From the NCBI GenBank assembly GCA_964496245.1, contig CAZBZG010000141.1, positions 1 to 11,444 on the forward strand: 11,444 bases of DNA, given 5' to 3'. The notes under the pieces were generated by a model that saw nothing but the letters and a program-made list of their open reading frames with translations, was not told the origin of the DNA and made no database searches. Shown here piece after piece: positions 1-7,100 of this stretch; within the stretch, counting starts at the first letter, position 1, and each line of letters starts with the position of its first letter. The stretch is from CAZBZG01 sp964496245. GTDB lineage: Bacteria > Planctomycetota > SZUA-567. Position numbers and translations under genes: made by a program.

Positions 1-109
1 GCAGCGCCGCCAGGATGCTGATGATGGTGATGACGACCAAGAGCTCGACCAGGGTGAACCCGTGAAGCCGCTGCACGAGGCGGGCGGACATGCGCTGTTG
101 GCTGTACAT
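1..109 (-). CDS. Pseudopilin-like protein, N-terminus only (runs off left edge)
   Basis: Only the first 36 codons are present. The peptide begins MYSQQRMSARLVQRLHG and continues FTLVELLVVITIIS, a class III signal peptide. In this family prepilin peptidase cleaves between Gly17 and Phe18, the new N-terminal residue is methylated, and Glu at +5 of the mature chain (Glu22) helps assembly. The hydrophobic helix that follows would anchor the protein in the inner membrane before assembly. The start at 109 is chosen because GAGAGG (121-116 on the minus strand) lies 6 nt upstream; an in-frame ATG at 91 is the alternative. Only 13 nt separate it from the upstream pseudopilin gene, so it should be in the same transcript. 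It has Thr where the other two copies have Ala in the IAIIS stretch. The globular domain is outside the window, so the subfamily cannot be judged. Confidence 0.85.
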   Translation of the reverse strand, partial: MYSQQRMSARLVQRLHGFTLVELLVVITIISILAAL

Positions 110-122
110 GCGTTTCCTCTCG

Positions 123-953
123 TCACTGTTTGTAGAGAATATGCTGCAGCGTGTACGTGCTGCCGCCGCCGTAGTAGGTGTCCTGCATGGTCCGAAAATG
201 GGCGGCCGCCGGAACCCAGGTGACCCCGCCCCCGCCCCAGAGGACGTTGCCGCCTTCAGGGCTCGTGTCCCGCCAGTTGGCCGACTTGTGCCGGTCGGTG
301 TTGTCCTGGTCACGGGAGGGGCGCGCTACCACCTCCTGCAGCAGGGAGAGGCGGGAGTAGGGGATCCCCTCGAGCCCCCTTCCGATCCGCGTGTTGGGGT
401 GCTTGGCACCGATGTTGGTCATGGGAAGGTAGGCATAGGAGACGGTCCGGAACCACGGGTAGTCGGCCCGCCAGTAGTACCCGTACCAATAGGTCCACAT
501 GCCGCCCGCGTGATCCTTGTAGGTTTGCGTAATGCGGCCCCAGTGATTCGGCGCCATCAGGATGCGCGCATCGTCGATGTAGGGAACCAGGGTATGGCCC
601 AGCGTATCTCTGACGAGTTGCTTGGGCGTGGCGTGATAGTCGATGATGTAGAAGTTCGTCCAATAGTCGCACCCCTGGTCGAGGCGTGGTGCATTCGGCA
701 GCTCGCCTTCGTTGTCGTCCGCGTAGAGCGTGAGAAGCGTGTGAAGCTGGTGCATCTGGTTGACGCTCACCACCTTGTTGGCCGTCCAGAGCGTCTCCCG
801 CAGGGCGGGGAGGAGCAGCCCGGCGAGAATGCTGATGATCGCGATGACGACCAAGAGTTCCACGAGGGTGAATCCTGCGGATGCCTTGGGCCTTAGCACG
901 GAGGGACGCGCTTCTGCGCGTCCGCCAGGCAGGCTATGGAAGATCTGAGACAT
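123..953 (-). CDS. Pseudopilin-like secreted protein with prepilin leader
   Basis: A 276-residue protein with a long basic leader (residues 1-27) ending in Gly27, then FTLVELLVVIAIIS and LAGLLLPAL (about 28-52). This is the prepilin-peptidase type of type II secretion and type IV pilus-like systems. The body is rich in Trp and Tyr and ends with a GGNVLWGGGGVTWV segment (about 234-247). That segment resembles the C-terminal NVLF-DG-V-W motif of PVC pseudopilins (DUF1559-like proteins), but with Gly in place of Asp. The start is uncertain. Met at 953 gives the most usual leader and overlaps the preceding gene by 20 nt, which suggests translational coupling, but its Shine-Dalgarno match is weak. 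In-frame ATGs at 989 and 1022 lie deeper inside the upstream gene. The leader contains a perfect 7-bp palindrome read in frame as GGRAEARPSV, which may be an inserted repeat. The exact role (minor pseudopilin or pilus-like subunit) is not established. Confidence 0.8.
   Translation of the reverse strand: MSQIFHSLPGGRAEARPSVLRPKASAGFTLVELLVVIAIISILAGLLLPALRETLWTANKVVSVNQMHQLHTLLTLYADDNEGELPNAPRLDQGCDYWTNFYIIDYHATPKQLVRDTLGHTLVPYIDDARILMAPNHWGRITQTYKDHAGGMWTYWYGYYWRADYPWFRTVSYAYLPMTNIGAKHPNTRIGRGLEGIPYSRLSLLQEVVARPSRDQDNTDRHKSANWRDTSPEGGNVLWGGGGVTWVPAAAHFRTMQDTYYGGGSTYTLQHILYKQ
899..924. repeat. Short palindromic repeat, copy A (inside pseudopilin leader)
   Basis: Contains a perfect hairpin, GGACGCG, 6-nt loop, CGCGTCC (904-923), flanked by CGGAG. 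It matches positions 9490-9512 at 20 of 23 bases, with one 3-nt gap across the loop. It is read in frame in the leader of the 953-123 gene as GGRAEARPSV. It may be a dispersed palindromic element; its copy number in the genome is unknown. Confidence 0.55.
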
Positions 954-1680
954 GGTAGTTCCAGAGGGCTGAGAGGTCGTTCGTGTCATGGATCCAGTAT
1001 TGGTCTGTATGGGGATACGCATACAGCGTCGGGTTGTTCGAGAACCAGTGGACCGATCCGCCGAGCGACATCACGTTGACGCCGCCGGGGGGCTCATGCC
1101 GGCCGCCCGTGTTGTGGCAGCTCGTGTCGTACTTGTCCTTCCACGTCTGGAAGGTGTAGCAGCAGGCCACGTAGAAGAGGTTCGTCATGCCGGGCGCACT
1201 GAGGCGCGCTTCGTACTTGTTGTTGTACGGCTCGCCCGTGTTGTAGACGTAGCCCAGCCAGGCGTTGGTTGCGTTGCTGCGGATCCGCGGAATGCTGTAG
1301 TCGGGATCGTGATGCTGTCCCGGCCGGAGGCCCGGGCAGTAGAGCAGCAAAAGCTCGTCGCCGATGTAGCCGTCGTGGTACAGGAGCGTCCAGGCCGTCT
1401 CCTTGGATTTCCCCTTGTAGGTCGTGCCCTTGCCGCACAGGGGGTCCCCGACCCACCAATGGTATTCCTGCCGCGGGGGCAGCAGGCCCTTCCAGTCATT
1501 GCCGTACATTTGAAAGGCGGTTGCGATCTGCTTGAGCTGATTGGCGCACGCTACGCGTCGCGCCGATTCTACGGCCTTGGACAGAGTCGGGAGCAGCAAT
1601 CCGGCCAGGATGCTGATGATCGCGATGACGACCAAGAGCTCGACAAGCGTGAATCCGCGAGAGCGGCATGTGCCATGCAT
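934..1680 (-). CDS. Pseudopilin-like secreted protein with prepilin leader
   Basis: A 248-residue protein with a short leader MHGTCRSRG, a predicted cut before Phe10, Glu at mature position 5 (Glu14), and the hydrophobic stretch LVELLVVIAIIS to LLLPTL. After the N-helix comes ANQLKQIATAFQMYGNDWKGLLP, split here as ANQLKQIATA and FQMYGNDWKG, typical of pseudopilin-like proteins of the PVC group. A Trp- and Tyr-rich globular domain follows, with CPGLRPGQ and NVMSLGGSVHWF (residues 202-213), the latter equivalent to the family's C-terminal DG-type motif but with Gly for Asp. The start at 1680 is preferred over upstream in-frame ATGs at 1713 and 1746 because GGGAG (1690-1686, minus strand) sits 5 nt before it and gives a compact leader. 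The gene begins 89 nt after the large protein's stop and its end overlaps the next pseudopilin start. It probably acts at the cell envelope; its partners are unknown. Confidence 0.85.
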   Translation of the reverse strand: MHGTCRSRGFTLVELLVVIAIISILAGLLLPTLSKAVESARRVACANQLKQIATAFQMYGNDWKGLLPPRQEYHWWVGDPLCGKGTTYKGKSKETAWTLLYHDGYIGDELLLLYCPGLRPGQHHDPDYSIPRIRSNATNAWLGYVYNTGEPYNNKYEARLSAPGMTNLFYVACCYTFQTWKDKYDTSCHNTGGRHEPPGGVNVMSLGGSVHWFSNNPTLYAYPHTDQYWIHDTNDLSALWNYHVSDLP

Positions 1681-1685
1681 CTCGT

Positions 1686-1690
1686 CTCCC
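1686..1690 (-). promoter_or_regulatory. Ribosome binding site deciding the start at 1680
   Basis: GGGAG on the minus strand, 5 nt before the ATG at 1680. The in-frame ATGs farther upstream (1713, 1746) have no comparable match, so this site supports the shorter leader MHGTCRSRG. Confidence 0.6.
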
Positions 1691-1769
1691 TGCAGATCGA
1701 TGCGAGCTTCCATCTTCAGTCTACCCCACGCGCGCGGTCGCGGCAAGCCGACTGCGGCCTGCCCATCGA

Positions 1770-4700
1770 TTACGGCTCTTCGAGCTCCAGCTCCATGCCA
1801 TCCTCGTCCCCGCCGCCGGCGCCTTCCAGCAGGTTGTCCGGGGCCATGCGATCCTTGCCCTTGCCCACGAAACGCGCGTAGCCCCAGAGGTCGGGCTGGA
1901 GGCGCGCTTCGGACGGGGCGTCAGCCAGGGTGGAGGTGGCCTTGTTCGCCCAGTAGGTGCGCGCTAGCACCACGGTGCCGTTTTTGTCCGTCTCGAGAAA
2001 GCCCCAGTCGAGCTTGATGCGCTTGTCCGGCTCGATCCGGAGGCCGATGGACGCCAACGGCACCTTGGCTTCGACCACGTAGCCGCGGTCGGTGTCCGCC
2101 ACCCACATCTGGACCTCGGGCAGGCGCTTGACGCGATCGAAGACGACGGTCGTGACCGGCGAGGTGATGCGCCACATCTGATCCTCGGGAGTTCCCGGCA
2201 CCACCGCGTCGTAGAGCACGGCGATGGGTTCGCCCTTCATGCGGCTGAGGAGCAGGCGCTTGTCCCCCTCGACTGGGGCCTTGCGCTTGGGGTCGGCGGT
2301 CTCGTCCGTTGCGATCATGAGGTCCACGCATGCGCCGGTCTTGAAGAGAATGTCCCACTGCTTGCCGGTATTCTTGAACGGTCCTTTGCGTTGGACCGTG
2401 TAGCCGAGGTAGAGGTTGGACTTGTCGTATCCCATGCGGAACTTGGCGGCGTCGCCCATGGACGCGCGGCCGCCGCCGTCCCAGTCCTCGAGGTTCCCGT
2501 CGATGCGCACGGGCTTCTCGAGGGGCGTGCACTGGATGAGCTTGATGGATGCGCGGGCCTTGTACTTGGCCATCTCTTTTTCCCAGGCTTGGGCCGCGCG
2601 GAGGTCTTCAGGGGTCACCGTGAGGGGCCCTTCCAGGCGCGTGAAGTCGTCGAGGCCGATTAGTTCCACCACGCTGGCTTGGTGATGGCCGGCCACGGCG
2701 TAGTATTTGCCGTCCTCCCGGCAGCGGCAGACCCACCCGTTGAAGTGCTCCTGGCCCACGGTGGCGTCGCTCAGGTCCAGGCCGCGCTGGTGCTCGGGCA
2801 TGGTCCACGGGATGCGTTTCGGGTCGCGCAGGTCGCGGAAGATCCGCCCCGCCAGCAGGCCGTCGGCCGTCCAGATGTTCCACGAGCCGAGGTTGGCGTT
2901 GTACACGAAGAACTCGCCCAAATCGCCCTTGGCAGCGGTCTCGTGACCGATCATGATGAACTGGCAGACCACCTGGTCGGGGGTATAGGGGTTGCAGGAC
3001 CGGTCCGGGCCCACGCCCGCGCCCTCGTTGGGATAGGTCCAGAGCACGGTGCCGTCCGGAGCGTAGCCCACGTCCGGGAAATCGTTTCCGCGGCAGGTAT
3101 AGGTCCCGTTGTCCAGGCGATAGGCCTGACCCTCCCAGTGCCCGGTGCCAAAGGGCAGGGGGATGCGCTTCTCCTCGTAGATGGGCGCGCCGTTGTCCAG
3201 GAACCGCTTGACCTCGAAGCGGTACTGCCGGGCCTGGACCTCGAGATTGTCATTGAACCGTGTGAGCGGGCCGATGTGCCGCTTGTCGAACTTGACCTCC
3301 TCGAATTGGACCTCGCCGTCGCCGTTGCGATCGCTCCACACGAACTGGAGGTTGCGGAGGATCTTGCCGCCGAGCGCGTCGATGATCTCCTGCCGTTTGA
3401 GCGGGCCGAAGGCGCTGGCTGCTCCCAGGGCTGCGACCCGGCGCAGACGGTCCTTCTCGTAGATGTAGACGATGCCGCATGCCATGGTGTTGTACGAGCC
3501 GCGCGGGCGCGTGACCAGGTAGAGACGGCTGTTCACGCGGAAGGGCATCTCGCCCGCGGCGCGGCCGTCGGCCGGGTCCCAGGTCAGGTTCTTGAGGCGC
3601 GAGGTGCCCTTCTCCCAGTCGAGTTCGAACTCGAGCGGTCCGTAGAAGAGCTGGCGTTTGTTGTACGGATTGAGCACGCCCCCGCTGCCGTACTCGGTGG
3701 GCCCGAAGGTGTCGCGCAGGTGGGTGCCGTCGGTCCGGAAGCAGGCCACGCGCTTGGGCCAGTAGGTGGAGTCCACCACCCAGAGCTTGTCCTCTTTGTC
3801 CACGGCCATGGAGGAGAGATTCTGGAAGCGCATCGGATTCCAGGGACCGACCTGGTAGCCGCCCGGGGTGCCGATGGTTCGCTGGAGTGCGCCATTCGCA
3901 TTGTAGACGCGGATGACCTTCCGGTCGGACGCGGTATCGAACACATAGAGATGCCCCTGCCCGTCGATGGCGATGGAGGTGGGCTTCACGAGGTCTGTGA
4001 CCACCGGCTGGTGCTCGCCGCCGGCGAAGTCCACGCGCACGACTTGCTTCTCGGAGATGGCGAAGAGTTCGCCCTTGGCGTTGAAGTCCAGGTCGCCGGG
4101 CTTGGTAATGGGGATCTCGCGTTCAATCTCCTTGGTCTTCGGGTTCAGGACCTCCAGGCGTTCGGTCATGAGCGGGTCCACGGGCTGTTCGCCGCCGAGG
4201 TACTGGACCGGCGCCACGCCGAAGAGACGGCAGCGCGTGGGGTCGAGCTGCAGGCGGCCCTTGGCGCAGCTCCCGGCCCGGGTCTCTGTGGTCCACTGCT
4301 CCACCACGCGCAGGCGGATGGCCCGCGTCTGCACGTCTTCGCCGAAGTCGACCACCCCGTCCATGTACCGGGCATCCGCGTTGTGGCCGTCGAAGCCGCC
4401 GTGGTCCATGCGCCGCCGCGGCACGTAGGTGCCCACATGCTTCCAGTGGCTCCCGTCCTTGAGGGGGATGCCACTCCCGGCCGGCCCGGTCCAGACGTCG
4501 ACCTCGGTTCGCTTGCAGTCGATCTCCTTGATGGCGAGGCCGCGTATCGACTGCGGCTCGTTCCATTCCATGAGGAAGATCTCCGGGTCGGAGGGCGAGA
4601 GCGGTTTGTCGCGCTCGGCCACCCAGACGCCGTTCTTGTCGACCGCGCCGGAGGTCACGCGTACCTTGGCCGAGCCATAGAGGTTCTGGAAGCGCCGGCG

Positions 4701-7058
4701 AAGCAGCTTCATGCCTTCGAGCCGGCCCATCCAGGCCACGCCGCCGTTGTCCTCATGCGCATCGATCTCATCGAGCAGGGCGCTGGCCGCATCGTCCTCG
4801 CCCTTGTAGAACGTGATCAGGAACGCCCGCGTGACCGTGGCCGGCTTGGCCCGTGCCACGGCCCAGGCCTGTTCGCCATGGGTCTCGAACGGTTCCCACT
4901 GGGAGGCGTCATTCGGATCCGGCGGATACGGAGCGTCGGGCTTGAGCACGGCGAGCTTGACGCGGTACCGCTCGTGCGGAGGCAGGGGAAAGACGCAGCT
5001 CCCGATGCAGACCGGCTTGTGGAAGGTGAGCAGGATCTGCTGCTCCCGGCCGGGGCCTTTGGTGGATTCGAGGAAGGTCAGGCCATGGTCGGGCGCATAC
5101 CCGGGGGGCGTGCCCGTGAGGCGGAAGAGGCGGAGAAAGTCGTTGCGCGGGTTGGGCACGACTTCGTACGGCCGCTTGGGCTTGCGCGGCGGCGGGTAGC
5201 GGGGGATGCACCGGTCGATGTCCACGGCCGCCAGGCCGGCGGCATTGGTGATCCACTTCTCCTTGGCGTTGATCGCGAGGTAGACCTTGCCGTCCCGCGT
5301 GGCAATGCCTTTGCAGCCCCGCGCGCGGCGTTCGTCCGACTTGGCGCGCAGGATTTCGGTCACCTCCTGGGTGGCGATGTCCACCGCCCAGACCCGGTCC
5401 GCGCCCGCGTCAGAGTCGTGCCAGCCAAACGACTCGACGTAGACCGTGGTGCCGTCGCTGGCCACGCGGTTGCCGCCGGTCCAGGCGCCGAAGCGCGGGA
5501 TGCCCCAGAGCTTTTTACCCGACAGATCGCAGGCCGCGAACCCGATGCCGCTCTCCGGCGTGGGGCCGGTGAAGAAGACGTAGTCGCCGCCCGCGCACCC
5601 CCCGAAGGGCGGGGAGTGGTCGGCGAGCCAGCCGCCCGGACCGTTGCGCGCGGTCAGCCAGGCCGGGTTCTCGGGATGGTGGACGCTGACGTTCGGGTAG
5701 ACCGTCTGTTCGTAGCGGATCTCGATGCCCGGATTGGTGATGGCCTTCCACTGGTAGGTGCCGGGCTCGATGAAGAGCCCCTGCTCGTCCTTGAGGTCCC
5801 AGCGTTCGTCCTGCTCGCCGGCCTTGCGCTGCACGCGCGCCACCAGGTTGCGCACGCGCTTGCCTTCGCCGTCGTTCACCGCGAGCGTGAACATGCCGTC
5901 CTCAGCCAGGGTGTAGGGGATCTTGAAGGGCGGCTTGGGCGGCCCGGCCTGCTTGGCTTCCGGCACGGGCTCCTCTCCGAGATCGCGCAGAACGAGCAGA
6001 TTGCGCATGCGGGCGACCTGGCTGTCCGGCTTCCTGCGCTCCCACGCCCCGAGAATGCGCAACCGCAACCCCTGCGTTTCGACCGGTTCGGTGAAGCGCG
6101 ACCACCGCCCGTGATCGGAGCGTACGTTGAGCGTCTGCTTTCCGAGGAAGCGGGACCGCACGTTCTTCCATTCCTTCTCTGTGCCGATCAGCGGGTCGGT
6201 GCCGTTGGACCCGGCGAAGGTCTGGTACTCGACGCGTTTGAAGTTGTCCGTGTGGAAGAGGCCCACGATCTCCTGGGGGGAGTCCCAGGCCAGCGCAAAC
6301 CAGCAGGGCTCCACATCGCTGATGAACGGGCCCACGATGTTGCCGTTGCGGTTCTTGCCGTTGCTGATCCAGGAGCCCTTGCCGCTGATGAGGTCGCCGG
6401 CCGTGTAGCTGCGGTCCCCGAAGTTCGTGGGCGCGTGGTACTCGCGTTGGGCGCGCGCCCGGGCGTCGGGGGTGATGTTGTGCAGGCGCTTTTCGTAGAA
6501 CCGCACGGGCCAGGCGACCGACCGCGCGGACTTGAGGGTGTCGCTGAGCAGGACCGCGCGCGTGGTGGTTCCCACGGGCAGGGCTGCGATGCGCACGTGG
6601 CCTTGATGGGGCGGAATGGGGATGGACTGCCAGTGCTCCGGGTTGGCCGGGTCGCCGGGATATGGCGCATCGGGTTTGAGCACGGCGATGCGCTGGTTGG
6701 TGCAGAGGATCGAGCCGATGGCCATGGGCTTCTGGAAGGCGATGCGGTAGTGGAAGGTCTCCGGGTCCATGCGTAGGCGCCGCTTCTTGAGGATGTGTTT
6801 GGTGCCGGCACGGCCGGCAGACCACTTGCGATGCCACTTGTCGGTCTTCCCGGTCATCTCGACGACTCCCAGGGCCTGGCAGAGCTTGTCCGGGTTCGCC
6901 TTCTTGGCTTGGCCGTTGTCCACGGTCTGGCATGCGGCGAGATCGAGGTCGTCTTTGGTGATGGCCAGTGCGAACGTGTCGTCCGCGACAAGGGCTGTCG
7001 CAGCGAGCGCGAGCGTCACGGTGAACACGGCGAAACGGATTGCTAGGGATCGTCGCAT
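1770..7058 (-). CDS. Giant secreted multidomain protein: discoidin-like modules, FlgD-like Ig, beta-propeller, C-terminal CBM9-like domain
   Basis: A 1762-residue protein. The start at 7058 has AGAGAGGA (7073-7066) 7 nt upstream; an ATG at 7094 has none. MRRSLAIRFAVFTVTLALAA and the next few residues form a Sec signal peptide cut near residues 22-25. Visible modules: (1) a discoidin-like region, about 40-355; (2) a FlgD-like Ig domain, about 380-440, with IPYTLAEDGMFTLAV and PGTYQWKAI; (3) first propeller blades, about 465-620; (4) a second discoidin-like region, about 632-950, repeating features of the first (AVLKPDAPYP in both); (5) NHL-like propeller repeats, about 960-1450, such as PTSIAIDGQGHLYVFD; (6) an EF-hand-type loop DRNGDGEVQFEE at 1243-1254; (7) a CBM9/DOMON-like domain from about 1517 (VRIDGNLEDWD) to about 1740, then an acidic tail. 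No catalytic motif is visible. It is likely exported and binds glycan or another surface ligand, but the ligand is unknown. The stop of the upstream paralogue lies 42 nt before it and pseudopilin genes follow, which suggests co-expression. Domain names are by eye, not by profile search. Confidence 0.88.
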   Translation of the reverse strand: MRRSLAIRFAVFTVTLALAATALVADDTFALAITKDDLDLAACQTVDNGQAKKANPDKLCQALGVVEMTGKTDKWHRKWSAGRAGTKHILKKRRLRMDPETFHYRIAFQKPMAIGSILCTNQRIAVLKPDAPYPGDPANPEHWQSIPIPPHQGHVRIAALPVGTTTRAVLLSDTLKSARSVAWPVRFYEKRLHNITPDARARAQREYHAPTNFGDRSYTAGDLISGKGSWISNGKNRNGNIVGPFISDVEPCWFALAWDSPQEIVGLFHTDNFKRVEYQTFAGSNGTDPLIGTEKEWKNVRSRFLGKQTLNVRSDHGRWSRFTEPVETQGLRLRILGAWERRKPDSQVARMRNLLVLRDLGEEPVPEAKQAGPPKPPFKIPYTLAEDGMFTLAVNDGEGKRVRNLVARVQRKAGEQDERWDLKDEQGLFIEPGTYQWKAITNPGIEIRYEQTVYPNVSVHHPENPAWLTARNGPGGWLADHSPPFGGCAGGDYVFFTGPTPESGIGFAACDLSGKKLWGIPRFGAWTGGNRVASDGTTVYVESFGWHDSDAGADRVWAVDIATQEVTEILRAKSDERRARGCKGIATRDGKVYLAINAKEKWITNAAGLAAVDIDRCIPRYPPPRKPKRPYEVVPNPRNDFLRLFRLTGTPPGYAPDHGLTFLESTKGPGREQQILLTFHKPVCIGSCVFPLPPHERYRVKLAVLKPDAPYPPDPNDASQWEPFETHGEQAWAVARAKPATVTRAFLITFYKGEDDAASALLDEIDAHEDNGGVAWMGRLEGMKLLRRRFQNLYGSAKVRVTSGAVDKNGVWVAERDKPLSPSDPEIFLMEWNEPQSIRGLAIKEIDCKRTEVDVWTGPAGSGIPLKDGSHWKHVGTYVPRRRMDHGGFDGHNADARYMDGVVDFGEDVQTRAIRLRVVEQWTTETRAGSCAKGRLQLDPTRCRLFGVAPVQYLGGEQPVDPLMTERLEVLNPKTKEIEREIPITKPGDLDFNAKGELFAISEKQVVRVDFAGGEHQPVVTDLVKPTSIAIDGQGHLYVFDTASDRKVIRVYNANGALQRTIGTPGGYQVGPWNPMRFQNLSSMAVDKEDKLWVVDSTYWPKRVACFRTDGTHLRDTFGPTEYGSGGVLNPYNKRQLFYGPLEFELDWEKGTSRLKNLTWDPADGRAAGEMPFRVNSRLYLVTRPRGSYNTMACGIVYIYEKDRLRRVAALGAASAFGPLKRQEIIDALGGKILRNLQFVWSDRNGDGEVQFEEVKFDKRHIGPLTRFNDNLEVQARQYRFEVKRFLDNGAPIYEEKRIPLPFGTGHWEGQAYRLDNGTYTCRGNDFPDVGYAPDGTVLWTYPNEGAGVGPDRSCNPYTPDQVVCQFIMIGHETAAKGDLGEFFVYNANLGSWNIWTADGLLAGRIFRDLRDPKRIPWTMPEHQRGLDLSDATVGQEHFNGWVCRCREDGKYYAVAGHHQASVVELIGLDDFTRLEGPLTVTPEDLRAAQAWEKEMAKYKARASIKLIQCTPLEKPVRIDGNLEDWDGGGRASMGDAAKFRMGYDKSNLYLGYTVQRKGPFKNTGKQWDILFKTGACVDLMIATDETADPKRKAPVEGDKRLLLSRMKGEPIAVLYDAVVPGTPEDQMWRITSPVTTVVFDRVKRLPEVQMWVADTDRGYVVEAKVPLASIGLRIEPDKRIKLDWGFLETDKNGTVVLARTYWANKATSTLADAPSEARLQPDLWGYARFVGKGKDRMAPDNLLEGAGGGDEDGMELELEEP

Positions 7059-7100
7059 GGTCGGGTCCTCTCTGGATGGTTCTCCTCGAAGCATCTCACG

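Noticed and set aside
2679..6776. A 1365-codon open frame on the + strand, antisense to the 1762-residue protein
   Set aside because: It has no ribosome binding site, no recognisable domain and a Val/Ala/Gly/Arg/His-biased composition typical of the complement of GC-ending codons. The opposite strand carries clear family motifs throughout.
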